A stretch of DNA of 64,000 nucleotides, taken from assembly GCA_017404145.1 (NCBI GenBank), contig JAFRCW010000001.1:1-64000 (forward strand). The letters are read 5' to 3'. Shown in pieces: positions 32,976 to 41,629 of the stretch (positions are counted from its first letter, which is position 1; the number at the start of each line of letters is the position of its first letter). The translations under genes and the position numbers were made by a program. This stretch comes from Ruminococcus sp. GTDB taxonomy: Bacteria; Bacillota; Clostridia; Oscillospirales; Acutalibacteraceae. Below the pieces are notes generated by a model. It had not been told where the DNA came from. It ran no database searches and saw only the letters and a list, made by a program, of their open reading frames with translations.

Positions 32976-35048
32976 TTGAAACAATACGACGCAAAACACA
33001 TCCGCAATATCGCTATGGCGGGTCACTCGGGCGCAGGCAAGACCTCTGTCGCTGAGGCGATGCTCTATCTCTCGAAGGCGAGCGACCGTCTGGGCAAAAT
33101 CATGGACGGCAACACCCAGCTCGACTTTGACCCCGAGGAAATCAAGAGAAAGGTTTCTGTCGTTACCGCAGTCGCTCCCGTAGAGTGGAAGAACAACAAG
33201 ATCAACATCATCGACACTCCCGGACTGTTCGACTTTGAGGGCGGCGTATTCGAAGGCTTCAGAGCCGCCGAGACCGCTGTGATCGTCGTCTCCGCGAAGG
33301 ACGGCATCAACGTCGGTACCGAGAAGGCTGTCAAGGCAGCTGATAAGGAAGGTCTGACCAAGATCTTCTTCGTCAACGGCGTATGTGATGAGGACGCGCG
33401 CTTCTACAGAGTGCTCGAGGACCTCAAATCCACTTTCGGTCCCTCCGTATGCCCCGTGATCGTTCCCCATATTGAGAACGGCGAGGCGAATACTTACATC
33501 AACCTGTTTGAGTACAAGGCGTATAAATATGATAAGAAGGGCAACGCTTCCGCGACCGAGATCCTTCCCGAGATGGGCGACCGTTTCGAGGGCCTCAGAG
33601 AATCCATCAAGGAAGCTGTTGCTGAGACGAGTGAAGAACTGATGGAGAAGTTCTTTGAGGGTGAAGAGTTCACACCCGAAGAGATCATCCTCGGTGTATC
33701 GCAGGGCGTCAAAGACGGTTCTCTGTGCCCCGTATTCTGCGGTGACGCAGGCAACACCTTCGGTATCGATCAGTTTTTGAGCTCTCTGTGCTGGCTCGCT
33801 CCCTCTGCCGCCGATAAGGGTGCCGAGGTTGCGGTAGACGTCAACGGCAACAACGTTGACATCGCGGTCAACGATCAGGCTGCTACCGCCGCCATTATCT
33901 TCAAGACCGTCGCCGACCCGTTCGTCGGCAAGCTCTCCTACTTCAAGGTCGTATCCGGCAAGGTCTCCACAGAGACCCCGCTCGTGAATATGAGAACCGG
34001 CAACCAGGAGAGAATCTCCAAAGTTTTGACCGTCAGAGGCAAGAAGCAGGAGGACGCTTCCGCTGTGACCGCCGGCGATATCGGCGCGATCCCGAAGCTC
34101 ACATCAGCCAACACCGGCGACACCCTCTGCTCTCCCACAAGACGCGTGATCCTCTCCGGTATCGACTATCCCGCTCCTTCCTTCTCCATGGCGATGTATC
34201 CCAAGAAGAAGGGCGAAGAGGATAAGGTCGCTCAGGGACTCTCCCGTCTGGTTGAGGAAGATCCCACCATCAAGTATATCTCCGATCCCGAGACCCACGA
34301 GCTGGTTGTTTCCGGTATGGGCGAACAGCACCTCGACGTTGTTGTCTCCAAGCTCAAAGCAAAGTTCAACGTTGACGTTGAGTTAAAGCAGCCGAAGGTC
34401 GCTTATCGCGAGACCATTCGCGGCCGTTCCGATGTAGAAGGCAAGCACAAGAAACAGTCCGGCGGTTCCGGTCAGTACGGCGACGTTTGGATCAAGTTCG
34501 AACCCTGTGACTGCGACGATCTCCAGTTCGAGATCGCTGTTGTCGGCGGTTCCGTTCCGAAGCAGTTCTTCCCCGCTGTTGAAAAGGGTCTGAGAGAATC
34601 CATCAAGCGCGGACCTCTGGCGGGTTATCCCGTTGTCGGCGTCAAGGCGACTCTCTACGACGGTAAGTATCATCCCGTTGACTCCAACGAAATGGCGTTC
34701 AAGACCGCTGCTCAGCTGGCGTTCAAGGCAGGTATCCCGCAGGCGAAGCCCGCTCTCTTAGAGCCGGTCGGCACCCTGAAGGCGACCGTTCCGGACGCGA
34801 ACATGGGCGATATCATGGGCGAAGTCAACAAGCGCAGAGGCAGAGTTCTCGGTATGAACGCCGCAGAAGGCGGTATGCAGATCGTCGAGGCGGAAGTCCC
34901 GATGGCTGAGATGGCTGACTTCTCCATCTTTATGCGTCAGTGCACCCAGGGCCGCGGCTTCTTCTCCTTCGAGTTCGAGAGATACGAGGACGCTCCCGGT
35001 CAGGTAGCCCAGAAGGTTATCGAAGCCGCAAAAGCGGAAGAGGATTAA
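32976..35048 (+). CDS. Divergent elongation factor G paralogue (EF-G2 type)
   Basis: The 690-residue protein has all EF-G domains: a G domain with P-loop AGHSGAGKTS and G3 IIDTPGLFDF, domain II, domain III with VVSGMGEQHLDV, domain IV with SGGSGQYGDVWIKF and domain V. TTG 32976 has AAAGGAG at ideal spacing and gives MKQYDAKHIRN, matching related proteins; GTG 32958 precedes that ribosome site. The G4 motif NKxD is replaced by NGVC in FFVNGVCDEDARF, so guanine recognition may be altered. It is not the str-operon fusA. Likely a non-canonical translocase or ribosome factor. Confidence 0.88.
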   Translation: MKQYDAKHIRNIAMAGHSGAGKTSVAEAMLYLSKASDRLGKIMDGNTQLDFDPEEIKRKVSVVTAVAPVEWKNNKINIIDTPGLFDFEGGVFEGFRAAETAVIVVSAKDGINVGTEKAVKAADKEGLTKIFFVNGVCDEDARFYRVLEDLKSTFGPSVCPVIVPHIENGEANTYINLFEYKAYKYDKKGNASATEILPEMGDRFEGLRESIKEAVAETSEELMEKFFEGEEFTPEEIILGVSQGVKDGSLCPVFCGDAGNTFGIDQFLSSLCWLAPSAADKGAEVAVDVNGNNVDIAVNDQAATAAIIFKTVADPFVGKLSYFKVVSGKVSTETPLVNMRTGNQERISKVLTVRGKKQEDASAVTAGDIGAIPKLTSANTGDTLCSPTRRVILSGIDYPAPSFSMAMYPKKKGEEDKVAQGLSRLVEEDPTIKYISDPETHELVVSGMGEQHLDVVVSKLKAKFNVDVELKQPKVAYRETIRGRSDVEGKHKKQSGGSGQYGDVWIKFEPCDCDDLQFEIAVVGGSVPKQFFPAVEKGLRESIKRGPLAGYPVVGVKATLYDGKYHPVDSNEMAFKTAAQLAFKAGIPQAKPALLEPVGTLKATVPDANMGDIMGEVNKRRGRVLGMNAAEGGMQIVEAEVPMAEMADFSIFMRQCTQGRGFFSFEFERYEDAPGQVAQKVIEAAKAEED

Positions 35049-35203
35049 TCGAAGCGCCGAGCGCCGGAGCCCTCGGATAACGACTGGCGAGACGGGACCG
35101 TTCGATAAGAACTCCCAAAAGAGTTCGTTCGGATGGTTAGTCGAGTGGGAGTTATACGAGGATCAGCGAAGGCGAACGAGGCGTGACATAATAAAACGAA
35201 TGT
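35049..35203 (+). repeat. Gene-end repeat (copy 1)
   Basis: Right after the EF-G stop comes GAAGCGCCGAG, a variable middle with an ACTCCC/GGGAGT stem, and GAGGCGTGACAT. The same start and end blocks occur in reverse orientation at 41483-41630 after the GH25 gene, so this is a copy of an intergenic repeat with conserved ends. Confidence 0.55.
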
Positions 35204-35231
35204 ACAGCCTCCCTTCGGGGAGGCTGTTTTT
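35204..35231 (+). terminator. Terminator of the EF-G-like gene
   Basis: A 10-bp stem (ACAGCCTCCC with GGGAGGCTGT, loop TTCG) is followed by a T-run. Confidence 0.9.
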
Positions 35232-35462
35232 GGTGAATGGTGAAAGGTGAATGGTTGCGGTTACTCGCTTCGCTCGGACACTTCTATTTGTCATTCAGAG
35301 GGAGCACCGCGACCGAAGAATCCCCTTGTCATTACTACCGGTTGCAAGAGGAAGGGGATTGCCACGGCTCGTTTGGGAGCCTCGCAATGACATCAAATAT
35401 TCAGGTGAGGGCGGAGCCCTCCCATAACCCTTCACCCTTCACCTTTCACTCTTCACTAAAGA
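35232..35462 (+). repeat. Intergenic palindromic repeat
   Basis: GGTGAATGGTGAAAGGTGAA at the left is mirrored by TTCACCCTTCACCTTTCACT at the right, so the segment can fold as one long hairpin. Inside are GGTGAGGGCGGAGCCCTCCC and an AGGGGATTGCCACGG/CCGCGACCGAAGAATCCCC pair. No gene is seen. Related elements recur in most intergenic regions to the right. Confidence 0.75.
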
Positions 35463-35484
35463 AAAGCACCCTTTCGGGTGCTTT
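35463..35484. terminator. Bidirectional terminator
   Basis: AAAGCACCC pairs with GGGTGCTTT around a short loop and is flanked by A/T-runs on both sides. It serves gpmI on the minus strand and any transcript from the left. Confidence 0.8.
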
Positions 35485-35486
35485 CT

Positions 35487-37007
35487 TTATCGGATGATCA
35501 TTGACTTTCCTGTCATTTCTGTGGGCTGCTCAATACCCATGATATCGAGCATTGTCGGGCCGATATCGGCGAGCACGCCGCCTTTGCGGAGCTTCTTGCA
35601 CTCGTCATATCCCACTACGCAGAACGGTACGGGATTGGTGGTATGCGCGGTGAAGGGGGTGCCGTCTATATCGATCATTCTGTCGGCGTTGCCGTGGTCG
35701 GCGGTGATGCAAGTGACGCCGCCCATTTCGGCAATTGCGTCCGTGACTTTCTTAACGCCCCAGTCGACCGCCTCGACCGCCTTGACTGCCGCTTCGAACA
35801 CGCCGGTGTGACCGACCATATCGCAGTTGGCGAAGTTGAGGATGATGACGTCATACTTGCCGGACTTGATCGCTTCGACACACTTCTCGGTGACCTCATA
35901 GGCGCTCATATGCGGCTGCAGGTCATAGGTCGGGACAGAGGGAGATTTGACGAGAATGCGATCCTCGCCCTCATACTGCTTCTCGACGCCGCCGTTGAAG
36001 AAGAACGTGACATGTGCGTACTTCTCGGTCTCGGCAATTCTCAGCTGGGTCTTGCCTAATGAGCTTAAGTACTCGCCCATGGTGTTCTTGAGGCTCTGCG
36101 GCTTCATAGCGATCTCTACGTTGGGCATCGTCGCGTCATACTGGGTCATACAGACGTAGCACAGCTTAAAGAAGCCGTTCCTTCTCTCAAAGCCCTTGAA
36201 TTCGGGATCGACAAAGGTGCGGGTGATCTCTCTCGCTCTGTCGGGACGGAAGTTGTAGAAGATCACAGAGTCGTTCTCCTTGACGGTGTCGCCGCCTGCG
36301 ATAACGGCAGGCACAACGAATTCGTCGGTCACGCCGTTGTCATAGGAGTGCTGTACCGCCTCGACCGGATCGGTCTCGTCGACGCCCTCGCCGTAGGTGA
36401 TCGCGGCATAAGCTTTCTCGACGCGCTCCCAGCGGTTATCTCTGTCCATCGCGTAGTATCTGCCCATGACGGTGGCGATCCTGCCTACGCCGATTTCCTT
36501 GCATTTCTCGACCGCGTTCGCGACGTATTCCTTACCGGAGGAGGGAGGAACGTCTCTGCCGTCTAAGAACGCGTGGATATATACTTTTTCAAGACCTTTT
36601 CTCTTGCACAGTTCGAGTACGCCGTAGAGATGGGTGTCATGGCTGTGAACGCCGCCCGGAGAGAGCAGACCGAAAAGGTGGAGAGAGGAGTTGTGCTCTA
36701 ATGCGTTATCCACCGCTTTGTTGAGCGCTTCGTTCTCAAAGAACGTGCCGTCCTCGATCTCCTTGGTGATGCGGGTCAGCTCCTGATAGACGATCCTGCC
36801 CGCGCCCATATTGGTGTGACCTACCTCAGAGTTACCCATCTGACCGTCGGGCAGACCGACGTCTAAGCCGGATGCGCCGATCATGGTGATGGGATTTTGA
36901 TGGAAGAGCCGGTCCAGATACGGGGTCTTGGCTTCTACGATCGCGTTGCCGTATTTCGGCGCGATGCCAAAGCCGTCCATAATAATTAATGCTATAGGTT
37001 TTTTCAT
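35487..37007 (-). CDS. gpmI: 2,3-bisphosphoglycerate-independent phosphoglycerate mutase
   Basis: The 506-residue protein has the phosphatase-like metal site of iPGM: Asp in LIIMDGFGIAPKYGNA, the phosphorylated Ser in MGNSEVGHTNMGAG, and late ITADHGNADRM and FTAHTTNPVPF. It interconverts 3- and 2-phosphoglycerate. It is the last gene of a pgk-tpiA-gpmI series. Length is normal and the enzyme is intact. Confidence 0.97.
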   Translation of the reverse strand: MKKPIALIIMDGFGIAPKYGNAIVEAKTPYLDRLFHQNPITMIGASGLDVGLPDGQMGNSEVGHTNMGAGRIVYQELTRITKEIEDGTFFENEALNKAVDNALEHNSSLHLFGLLSPGGVHSHDTHLYGVLELCKRKGLEKVYIHAFLDGRDVPPSSGKEYVANAVEKCKEIGVGRIATVMGRYYAMDRDNRWERVEKAYAAITYGEGVDETDPVEAVQHSYDNGVTDEFVVPAVIAGGDTVKENDSVIFYNFRPDRAREITRTFVDPEFKGFERRNGFFKLCYVCMTQYDATMPNVEIAMKPQSLKNTMGEYLSSLGKTQLRIAETEKYAHVTFFFNGGVEKQYEGEDRILVKSPSVPTYDLQPHMSAYEVTEKCVEAIKSGKYDVIILNFANCDMVGHTGVFEAAVKAVEAVDWGVKKVTDAIAEMGGVTCITADHGNADRMIDIDGTPFTAHTTNPVPFCVVGYDECKKLRKGGVLADIGPTMLDIMGIEQPTEMTGKSMIIR

Positions 37008-37035
37008 AAATAGTTACCTCTTGAAGTAAGGATAG

Positions 37036-37262
37036 GCTCCCTTTGGTAAAGGGAGCTGTCACCGTTTAGGTGACTGAGGGGATTGTATTAATGGAACGAA
37101 GCGACCAACCTTTTTTAAAAGGTTTCTCCCTTTGGTCGGTCAATTATGCAATCCCTCCGTCTCGGCAAGCCGAGCTTCTCTAGCGAGAACGGCAACCCTT
37201 CCGGCGCTGTGCGCCACCTCCCCTAACAGGGGAGACTCCTCCCTTTACCAAAGGGAGGCACT
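37036..37262. repeat. Large intergenic inverted repeat between tpiA and gpmI
   Basis: GCTCCCTTTGGTAAAGGGAG at the left is mirrored by CTCCCTTTACCAAAGGGAGG at the right. Between them are GGTGACTGAGGGGATTG with CAATCCCTCCGTC, and ACCAACC/GGTCGGT-type pairs. This resembles an intergenic palindrome I recall from other gut Clostridia genomes. It interrupts the glycolytic operon without an open frame. Confidence 0.8.
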
Positions 37263-37265
37263 ATC

Positions 37266-38036
37266 TCAGTTGACTGTTGCCGCTTTGACGATTGCCGCGA
37301 ACTTTTCCGCTACTAAGGAAGCGCCGCCGATCAGACCGCCGTCGACGTTCTCCTTCTGTAAGAGCTCGTCCGCGTTCTTGTCGTTCATCGAACCGCCGTA
37401 CTGGATGGTAACGCCGGCTGCGGCTTCTTCACCGTAGAGCTTACCAAGCTGTGCTCTGATGAAGGCGCAGACGTCCTCCGCCTGTTCGGCGGTAGCGGTC
37501 TTGCCGGTGCCGATCGCCCATACAGGCTCATAAGCGATCACAACGTTCTTCAGTTCCTCTGCGGTTACATCCCACAGATCAAGCTTGATCTGTCTTGCGA
37601 TGACCTCTTCGGTGATGTTGCACTCGCGCTCCCATAAGAGCTCGCCGACACAGACGATGGGCTTTAAGCCTGCTTTGAGGACAGCCTTGGTTCTCTTGTT
37701 GACAGTCTCGTCGGTCTCGCCGAAGTACTGACGTCTCTCACTGTGACCGAGCACGACGTATTCTACGCCGACCTCTTTGAGCATCGCGGCGGAGATCTCG
37801 CCGGTGAACGCGCCGGACTCTGCCCAGTGGCAGTTCTCTGCGCCGACCTTGATGTTGGTGCCCTTGGTCGCTTCAACCGCGGCGGAAAGATCAACATAGG
37901 GTACGCAGGTAATGACCTCGCATCCCGCGTCCTTGACTAAGGGAGCGATCTCGTTGATCAGAACTGAGGTCTCCGACGGGGTCTTGTTCATCTTCCAGTT
38001 GCCGGCGATGATAGCTTTACGAATATCTTTTTTCAT
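37266..38036 (-). CDS. tpiA: Triosephosphate isomerase
   Basis: The 256-residue protein shows AGNWKMNKT, the catalytic His in YVVLGHSERRQYF, the catalytic Glu in VIAYEPVWAIGTG and the phosphate loop IQYGGSMND. It interconverts dihydroxyacetone phosphate and glyceraldehyde 3-phosphate. It lies between pgk and gpmI on the same strand, with AAGGAGAT upstream. Confidence 0.98.
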   Translation of the reverse strand: MKKDIRKAIIAGNWKMNKTPSETSVLINEIAPLVKDAGCEVITCVPYVDLSAAVEATKGTNIKVGAENCHWAESGAFTGEISAAMLKEVGVEYVVLGHSERRQYFGETDETVNKRTKAVLKAGLKPIVCVGELLWERECNITEEVIARQIKLDLWDVTAEELKNVVIAYEPVWAIGTGKTATAEQAEDVCAFIRAQLGKLYGEEAAAGVTIQYGGSMNDKNADELLQKENVDGGLIGGASLVAEKFAAIVKAATVN

Positions 38037-38073
38037 ATGATTATCTCCTTATGGTATGATTTCTTGAAAAACA

Positions 38074-38096
38074 GAGCGGGTGGAACTCACCCGCCC
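38074..38096 (-). terminator. Hairpin between pgk and tpiA
   Basis: On the minus strand GGGCGGGTG pairs with CACCCGCTC around AGTTC, followed by TGTTTTTC. It probably attenuates transcription from pgk into tpiA. Confidence 0.7.
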
Positions 38097-38109
38097 TGAG
38101 AATGGTTTA

Positions 38110-39321
38110 TTAATCCTTGTCTGCGATCGCAGCGATGCCGGGGAGAACCTTGCCCTCGAGGTATTCGAGAGACGCGCCGCCGCCGGTGGAGATGTGAGAC
38201 ATCTTGTCGGCAAAGCCGAGGTTGATGACAGCCGCAGCGGAGTCGCCGCCGCCGATGATGGTGGTAGCGTCGGTCTCTGCAAGAGCGTTCGCGACAGCGA
38301 TGGTGCCCTTCGCAAGCTCGGGATTCTCAAATACGCCCATCGGACCGTTCCATACGACGGTCTTAGCGGACTTGACGGCATCGGCATAGAGCGCGGCGGT
38401 CTTGGGACCGATATCGAGACCCATCACGTCTGCGGGAATCTCGTCAGCAGAGTATACGGTGGTCTCTACGGGTCCGTCGATCGGATCGGGGAAGGACTTC
38501 GCGGTGACGGTGTCAACGGGGAGCAGGAGCTTTTTGCCCAGATCTTCTGCCTTCTTGATCATCTCGGCGCAGTAGTCGATCTTGGTGTCGTCGACTAAGG
38601 AGGTGCCGACTTCCTTACCCAGCGCCTTGTTGAAGGTGTACGCCATACCGCCGCCGATGATCAGGGTGTCGCACTTCTCTAAGAGGTTAGAGATCACGTT
38701 GAGCTTGTCCGCGACCTTCGCGCCGCCTAAGATCGCGACGAAAGGACGAACGGGAGATTCTACCGCGTTGCCGAGGTAGTCGATTTCCTTCTGCATCAGA
38801 TAGCCGACAGCGGTCTCTTTGAGATGAGCGGTAACGCCGACGGTGGAGCAGTGAGCGCGGTGAGAAGAACCGAAAGCGTCCATCACGAAGCAGTCAGCCA
38901 GAGACGCAAGCTCTTCAGAGAAGGGCTCGAGGTTCTTGGTCTCTTCTTTTCTGAAGCGGGTGTTCTGTAAGAGAACGACATCGCCGTCCTTCATAGCGGC
39001 AACAGCGGCCTTCGCGTTCGCGCCGACGACCTCGTCATCGTTGGCAAAAACAACGTCCTGACCCAAAAGCTCAGAGAGTCTGACCGCAACGGGAGCGAGG
39101 GAGAACTTCTCCTCGGGACCGTTCTTCGGCTTGCCCAGATGGGAGCAGAGAATCAGCTGACCGCCGTCAGCGATGATCTTTTTGATGGTGGGCAAAGCGG
39201 CGGTGATACGGTTGTCGTTGGTGATAACGCCCTCCTTCAGCGGAACGTTGAAGTCACAGCGGCATAAGACTTTTTTGCCTTTGAAGTTGATGTCGTCAAC
39301 GGTGTACTTATTGAGTTTCAT
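38110..39321 (-). CDS. pgk: Phosphoglycerate kinase
   Basis: The 403-residue protein has the substrate loop [14 protein letters not shown], the [15 protein letters not shown] segment, [13 protein letters not shown] and the nucleotide-binding GGGDSAAAV. It makes ATP from 1,3-bisphosphoglycerate. It is the first gene of the glycolytic series and has its own promoter. Intact and of normal length. Confidence 0.98.
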   Translation of the reverse strand: MKLNKYTVDDINFKGKKVLCRCDFNVPLKEGVITNDNRITAALPTIKKIIADGGQLILCSHLGKPKNGPEEKFSLAPVAVRLSELLGQDVVFANDDEVVGANAKAAVAAMKDGDVVLLQNTRFRKEETKNLEPFSEELASLADCFVMDAFGSSHRAHCSTVGVTAHLKETAVGYLMQKEIDYLGNAVESPVRPFVAILGGAKVADKLNVISNLLEKCDTLIIGGGMAYTFNKALGKEVGTSLVDDTKIDYCAEMIKKAEDLGKKLLLPVDTVTAKSFPDPIDGPVETTVYSADEIPADVMGLDIGPKTAALYADAVKSAKTVVWNGPMGVFENPELAKGTIAVANALAETDATTIIGGGDSAAAVINLGFADKMSHISTGGGASLEYLEGKVLPGIAAIADKD

Positions 39322-39387
39322 ATTGAATCAATCCTTTCTTTGCGCTCGGCGAACACACTCGCCAGATGCTATATTTTAACAGTTACA

Positions 39388-39416
39388 ATTATATAATAAA
39401 CTTGTCCATTATTCAA
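39388..39416 (-). promoter_or_regulatory. Promoter of pgk-tpiA-gpmI
   Basis: On the minus strand TTGAAT, a 17-base spacer and TATAAT lie 67 bases before the pgk start. Confidence 0.75.
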
Positions 39417-39465
39417 TAGCTTTATGTTAAAAATTACAAAAAAATGACAAATTCAAATAATTTGG

Positions 39466-39605
39466 AATGAGAAATGAGAAATGAGGAATTACGGTCACTC
39501 GCTTTGCTCGAACAATTAATAGAGATCCCACAATGCTTTTCAATAATTCTATCAATCGTGTGAGGGCAGAGCCCTCCCAAAATTCCTAATTCCTAACTCC
39601 TCATT
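39466..39605. repeat. Intergenic palindromic repeat
   Basis: GAATGAGAAATGAGAAATGA at the left mirrors TCCTAACTCCTCATTCCTCA at the right, enclosing CACTCGCTTTGCTCG and GTGAGGGCAGAGCCCTCCC. It belongs to the same loose family as the elements at 35232, 47696 and 57757. Confidence 0.75.
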
Positions 39606-39607
39606 CC

Positions 39608-40135
39608 TCACTCAAGGGTATCTTCCCATTGATGCCGATGGAGTTCTCCTTTCGTCAGCAGTTCGGGATAACCCCACTGCCTTAGCACCTCATAGCATCC
39701 GACAGCGACGGAGTTCGCGAGATTTAACGATCTTGCATCACTGATCATCGGGATCCTTACACAGCTGTCCTTATGCTCTAAGAGAATATGTTCGGGGATG
39801 CCCCTAGTCTCCTTGCCGAAGATGATATACGCGCCGTCGGGATATTCCACCTCGCTGTGGGTTTTTCTCGCCTTGGTGGAAAAGAGAAAGTAGCTGCTGC
39901 CTTTTGTCTTTTCAAAAAAGTCGTCGATGGAGTCATAGTAGGTGATATCCACCAGATACCAGTAGTCGAGTCCCGCGCGTTTTAAGTTTCTGTCGGTGAT
40001 CTCAAAGCCGAACGGACGAACCAGATGGAGTCTCGCGCCTGTTGCGGCGCAGGTGCGGGCGACGTTGCCGGTGTTCTGCGGGATCTCCGGTTCAAACAGC
40101 ACGATGTTGAGTTCTTTTTTTGTTTGATTTTCCAA
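39608..40135 (-). CDS. trmL: tRNA (cytidine/uridine-34 2'-O)-methyltransferase
   Basis: The 175-residue protein is a minimal SPOUT methyltransferase: NIVLFEPEIPQNTGNVARTC at the start, YIIFGKETRGIP, and the knot segment IPMISDARSLNLANSVAVGC. This is the TrmL pattern for wobble-position ribose methylation. It stands alone, facing the repeats at its 3' end. Confidence 0.93.
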   Translation of the reverse strand: MENQTKKELNIVLFEPEIPQNTGNVARTCAATGARLHLVRPFGFEITDRNLKRAGLDYWYLVDITYYDSIDDFFEKTKGSSYFLFSTKARKTHSEVEYPDGAYIIFGKETRGIPEHILLEHKDSCVRIPMISDARSLNLANSVAVGCYEVLRQWGYPELLTKGELHRHQWEDTLE

Positions 40136-40154
40136 AACTTTTCACCTCTATTCT

Positions 40155-40183
40155 ATTGTAAAACGCAGATAGTAATATTGCAA
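40155..40183 (-). promoter_or_regulatory. Promoter of trmL
   Basis: On the minus strand TTGCAA, a 17-base spacer and TACAAT lie about 20 bases before the trmL ATG. Confidence 0.7.
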
Positions 40184-40220
40184 GCGCAAATGCTGATTTT
40201 GGATGAAAGAAGGTGAAAAA

Positions 40221-40400
40221 ATGAAGAACTCGATGAATACGGTCAAAGGCGTCGCCGCAGGTATGGCGGCGGGAATGCTCGTCGGCTTTACTGCGAAGGC
40301 GCTGATGGACGACTCAAAAAAGGGACTTAAGAAGAAAGCGAACAAGGTGATGAACACCGTAGAGGATATGGCGGATACGGTGAAGTATATCTTTAAATAA
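40221..40400 (+). CDS. Small YtxH-like membrane-associated protein
   Basis: The 59-residue protein starts at ATG 40221, six bases after AAGGTG; an earlier ATG at 40203 lacks a site. It has an Ala/Gly-rich hydrophobic helix (VKGVAAGMAAGMLVGFTAKA) followed by a Lys-rich amphipathic tail. This resembles YtxH-type small envelope stress proteins. Function unknown. Confidence 0.65.
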   Translation: MKNSMNTVKGVAAGMAAGMLVGFTAKALMDDSKKGLKKKANKVMNTVEDMADTVKYIFK

Positions 40401-40668
40401 CTAAGAACTAAGAAATAAGAAATAAGAACTGAGGGAGGGCTCTGCCCGCACCCGTTATAGTAGTGCAGAGTGCAGGGTGCAGAGTGCAGAGTAGCGGGCG
40501 GGCTCTGCCCGCACCCATTATAGTAGTGCAGGGTGCAGAGTGCAGGGTGCAGAGTGCAGAGTAGTGGGCGGGCTCTGCCCGCACCCGTTATAGTAGTGCA
40601 GGGTGCAGAGTACAGAGTAGCGGGCGGGCTCTGCCCGCACCCGATTTAATAACCAATAACCGGGAACT
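40401..40668. repeat. Tandem repeat block (about 80-bp units)
   Basis: After a CTAAGAACTAAGAAATAAGA lead-in, the unit GAGTAGYGGGCGGGCTCTGC followed by CCGCACCCRTTATAGTAGTG occurs three further times after the first GGGAGGGCTCTGCCCGCACCC, with variable numbers of the 14-mer CAGRGTGCAGAGTG between. The GGGCGGGCTCTGCCCGC core is itself palindromic. No gene is present. Confidence 0.85.
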
Positions 40669-40707
40669 AACAACCAAAAGAGGGTTTTACCCTCAATTTA
40701 ATTCCTA

Positions 40708-40736
40708 TTGATGTTTTCTTGATTTTGTGATACACT
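40708..40736 (+). promoter_or_regulatory. Possible promoter of luxS
   Basis: TTGATG, a 17-base spacer and TACACT lie 50 bases before ATG 40786. Confidence 0.5.
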
Positions 40737-40785
40737 TATATCCGACAGGGATATCCTCTTTCATTTTCACAAAGGAGCGTTCAAT

Positions 40786-41310
40786 ATGGAGTTAATACAG
40801 AGCTTTTCCGTCGATCATACCCTCATTATTCCCGGTATTTTTCTCAGCCGTGAGGACAAGGTCGCCGGCGGAACGGTCACGACATACGATATCCGTTTGA
40901 AAAAGCCTAACCGCGAACCCGTGATCGACGTTGCGGCGATGCATTCTCTCGAACACATTATTGCCACCTTTCTCAGGAACGATCCCGACTGGAAAGACGA
41001 GATCATCTACTGGGGTCCGATGGGATGTCTGACAGGATTCTATCTGATCCTCAAGGGCAGCCGTTCTCCCGAGGAAATCTATGATCTGATTCTCAGAGCC
41101 TTCCGATCGGTGGACGAGGCGCAAAAGGTTCCCGGCGCCACTGCGAAGAACTGCGGACACTACCTGATGCATAACCTGAATATGGCAAAATGGTACGCGG
41201 CGGAATTCGCCTCATATCTGGAGGATAACGCCAAAAATCCCGAAATCTTCGAATATCCGAGAGCACAGCGTCTTGTCACAGACGACGGACAGCAGTTCTA
41301 CGATTCGTGA
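40786..41310 (+). CDS. luxS: S-ribosylhomocysteine lyase (LuxS)
   Basis: The 174-residue protein has the iron-binding HSLEH motif, the GPMGCLTGFYLI segment with the catalytic Cys and the later KNCGHYLMHNL. It splits S-ribosylhomocysteine to homocysteine and DPD, the autoinducer-2 precursor, in the activated methyl cycle. It stands alone with AAAGGAGCG upstream. It is slightly longer than usual at the C-terminus. Confidence 0.96.
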   Translation: MELIQSFSVDHTLIIPGIFLSREDKVAGGTVTTYDIRLKKPNREPVIDVAAMHSLEHIIATFLRNDPDWKDEIIYWGPMGCLTGFYLILKGSRSPEEIYDLILRAFRSVDEAQKVPGATAKNCGHYLMHNLNMAKWYAAEFASYLEDNAKNPEIFEYPRAQRLVTDDGQQFYDS

Positions 41311-41359
41311 GTAATATTCAGGAACTTCAATAAAAACTCCTGCCCTACTATTGAATAAA

Positions 41360-41424
41360 TAAAAATCAGGTGCGGACAGCGTCCGCCCGTAACCATTTAC
41401 CTTTCACCCTTCACCATTCACTAA
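41360..41424. repeat. Intergenic repeat fragment
   Basis: GTGCGGACAGCGTCCGCCCG is followed by ACCTTTCACCCTTCACCATT. The palindromic core and the TTCACC arm mark a partial member of the palindromic family, lacking the mirrored left arm. Confidence 0.6.
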
Positions 41425-41464
41425 AAAAGCTCTGCTTTACGGATTAACGCAAAGCGGAGCTTTT
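41425..41464. terminator. Bidirectional terminator between luxS and the GH25 gene
   Basis: AAAAGCTCTGCTTT pairs with AAAGCGGAGCTTTT around a 12-base loop, with A/T-runs on both sides. Confidence 0.8.
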
Positions 41465-41465
41465 C

Positions 41466-41629
41466 TTATGTTGGATTCTTCGATGTCACGCCTCGTTTCG
41501 TTTCGCATCTCTTTCCCTTTTCTTCTGCTCCTCGATTCCTTGCTGAAAGTGACAAGTAAAGGATGTTGTCACTTTTTACGCGGAACCTCGCTCGCATTGA
41601 AAACGGAAAGGCTCGATGACTCGGCGCTT
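41466..41629 (-). repeat. Gene-end repeat (copy 2)
   Basis: Read on the minus strand it starts right after the GH25 stop with GAAGCGCCGAG and ends GAGGCGTGACATC, the same boundary blocks as at 35049-35190. A GTGACAAC/TTGTCAC inverted pair lies in the middle. Confidence 0.55.

Noticed and set aside
35237..35497. 86-residue plus-strand frame
   Set aside because: It lies wholly within an intergenic palindrome and terminator.
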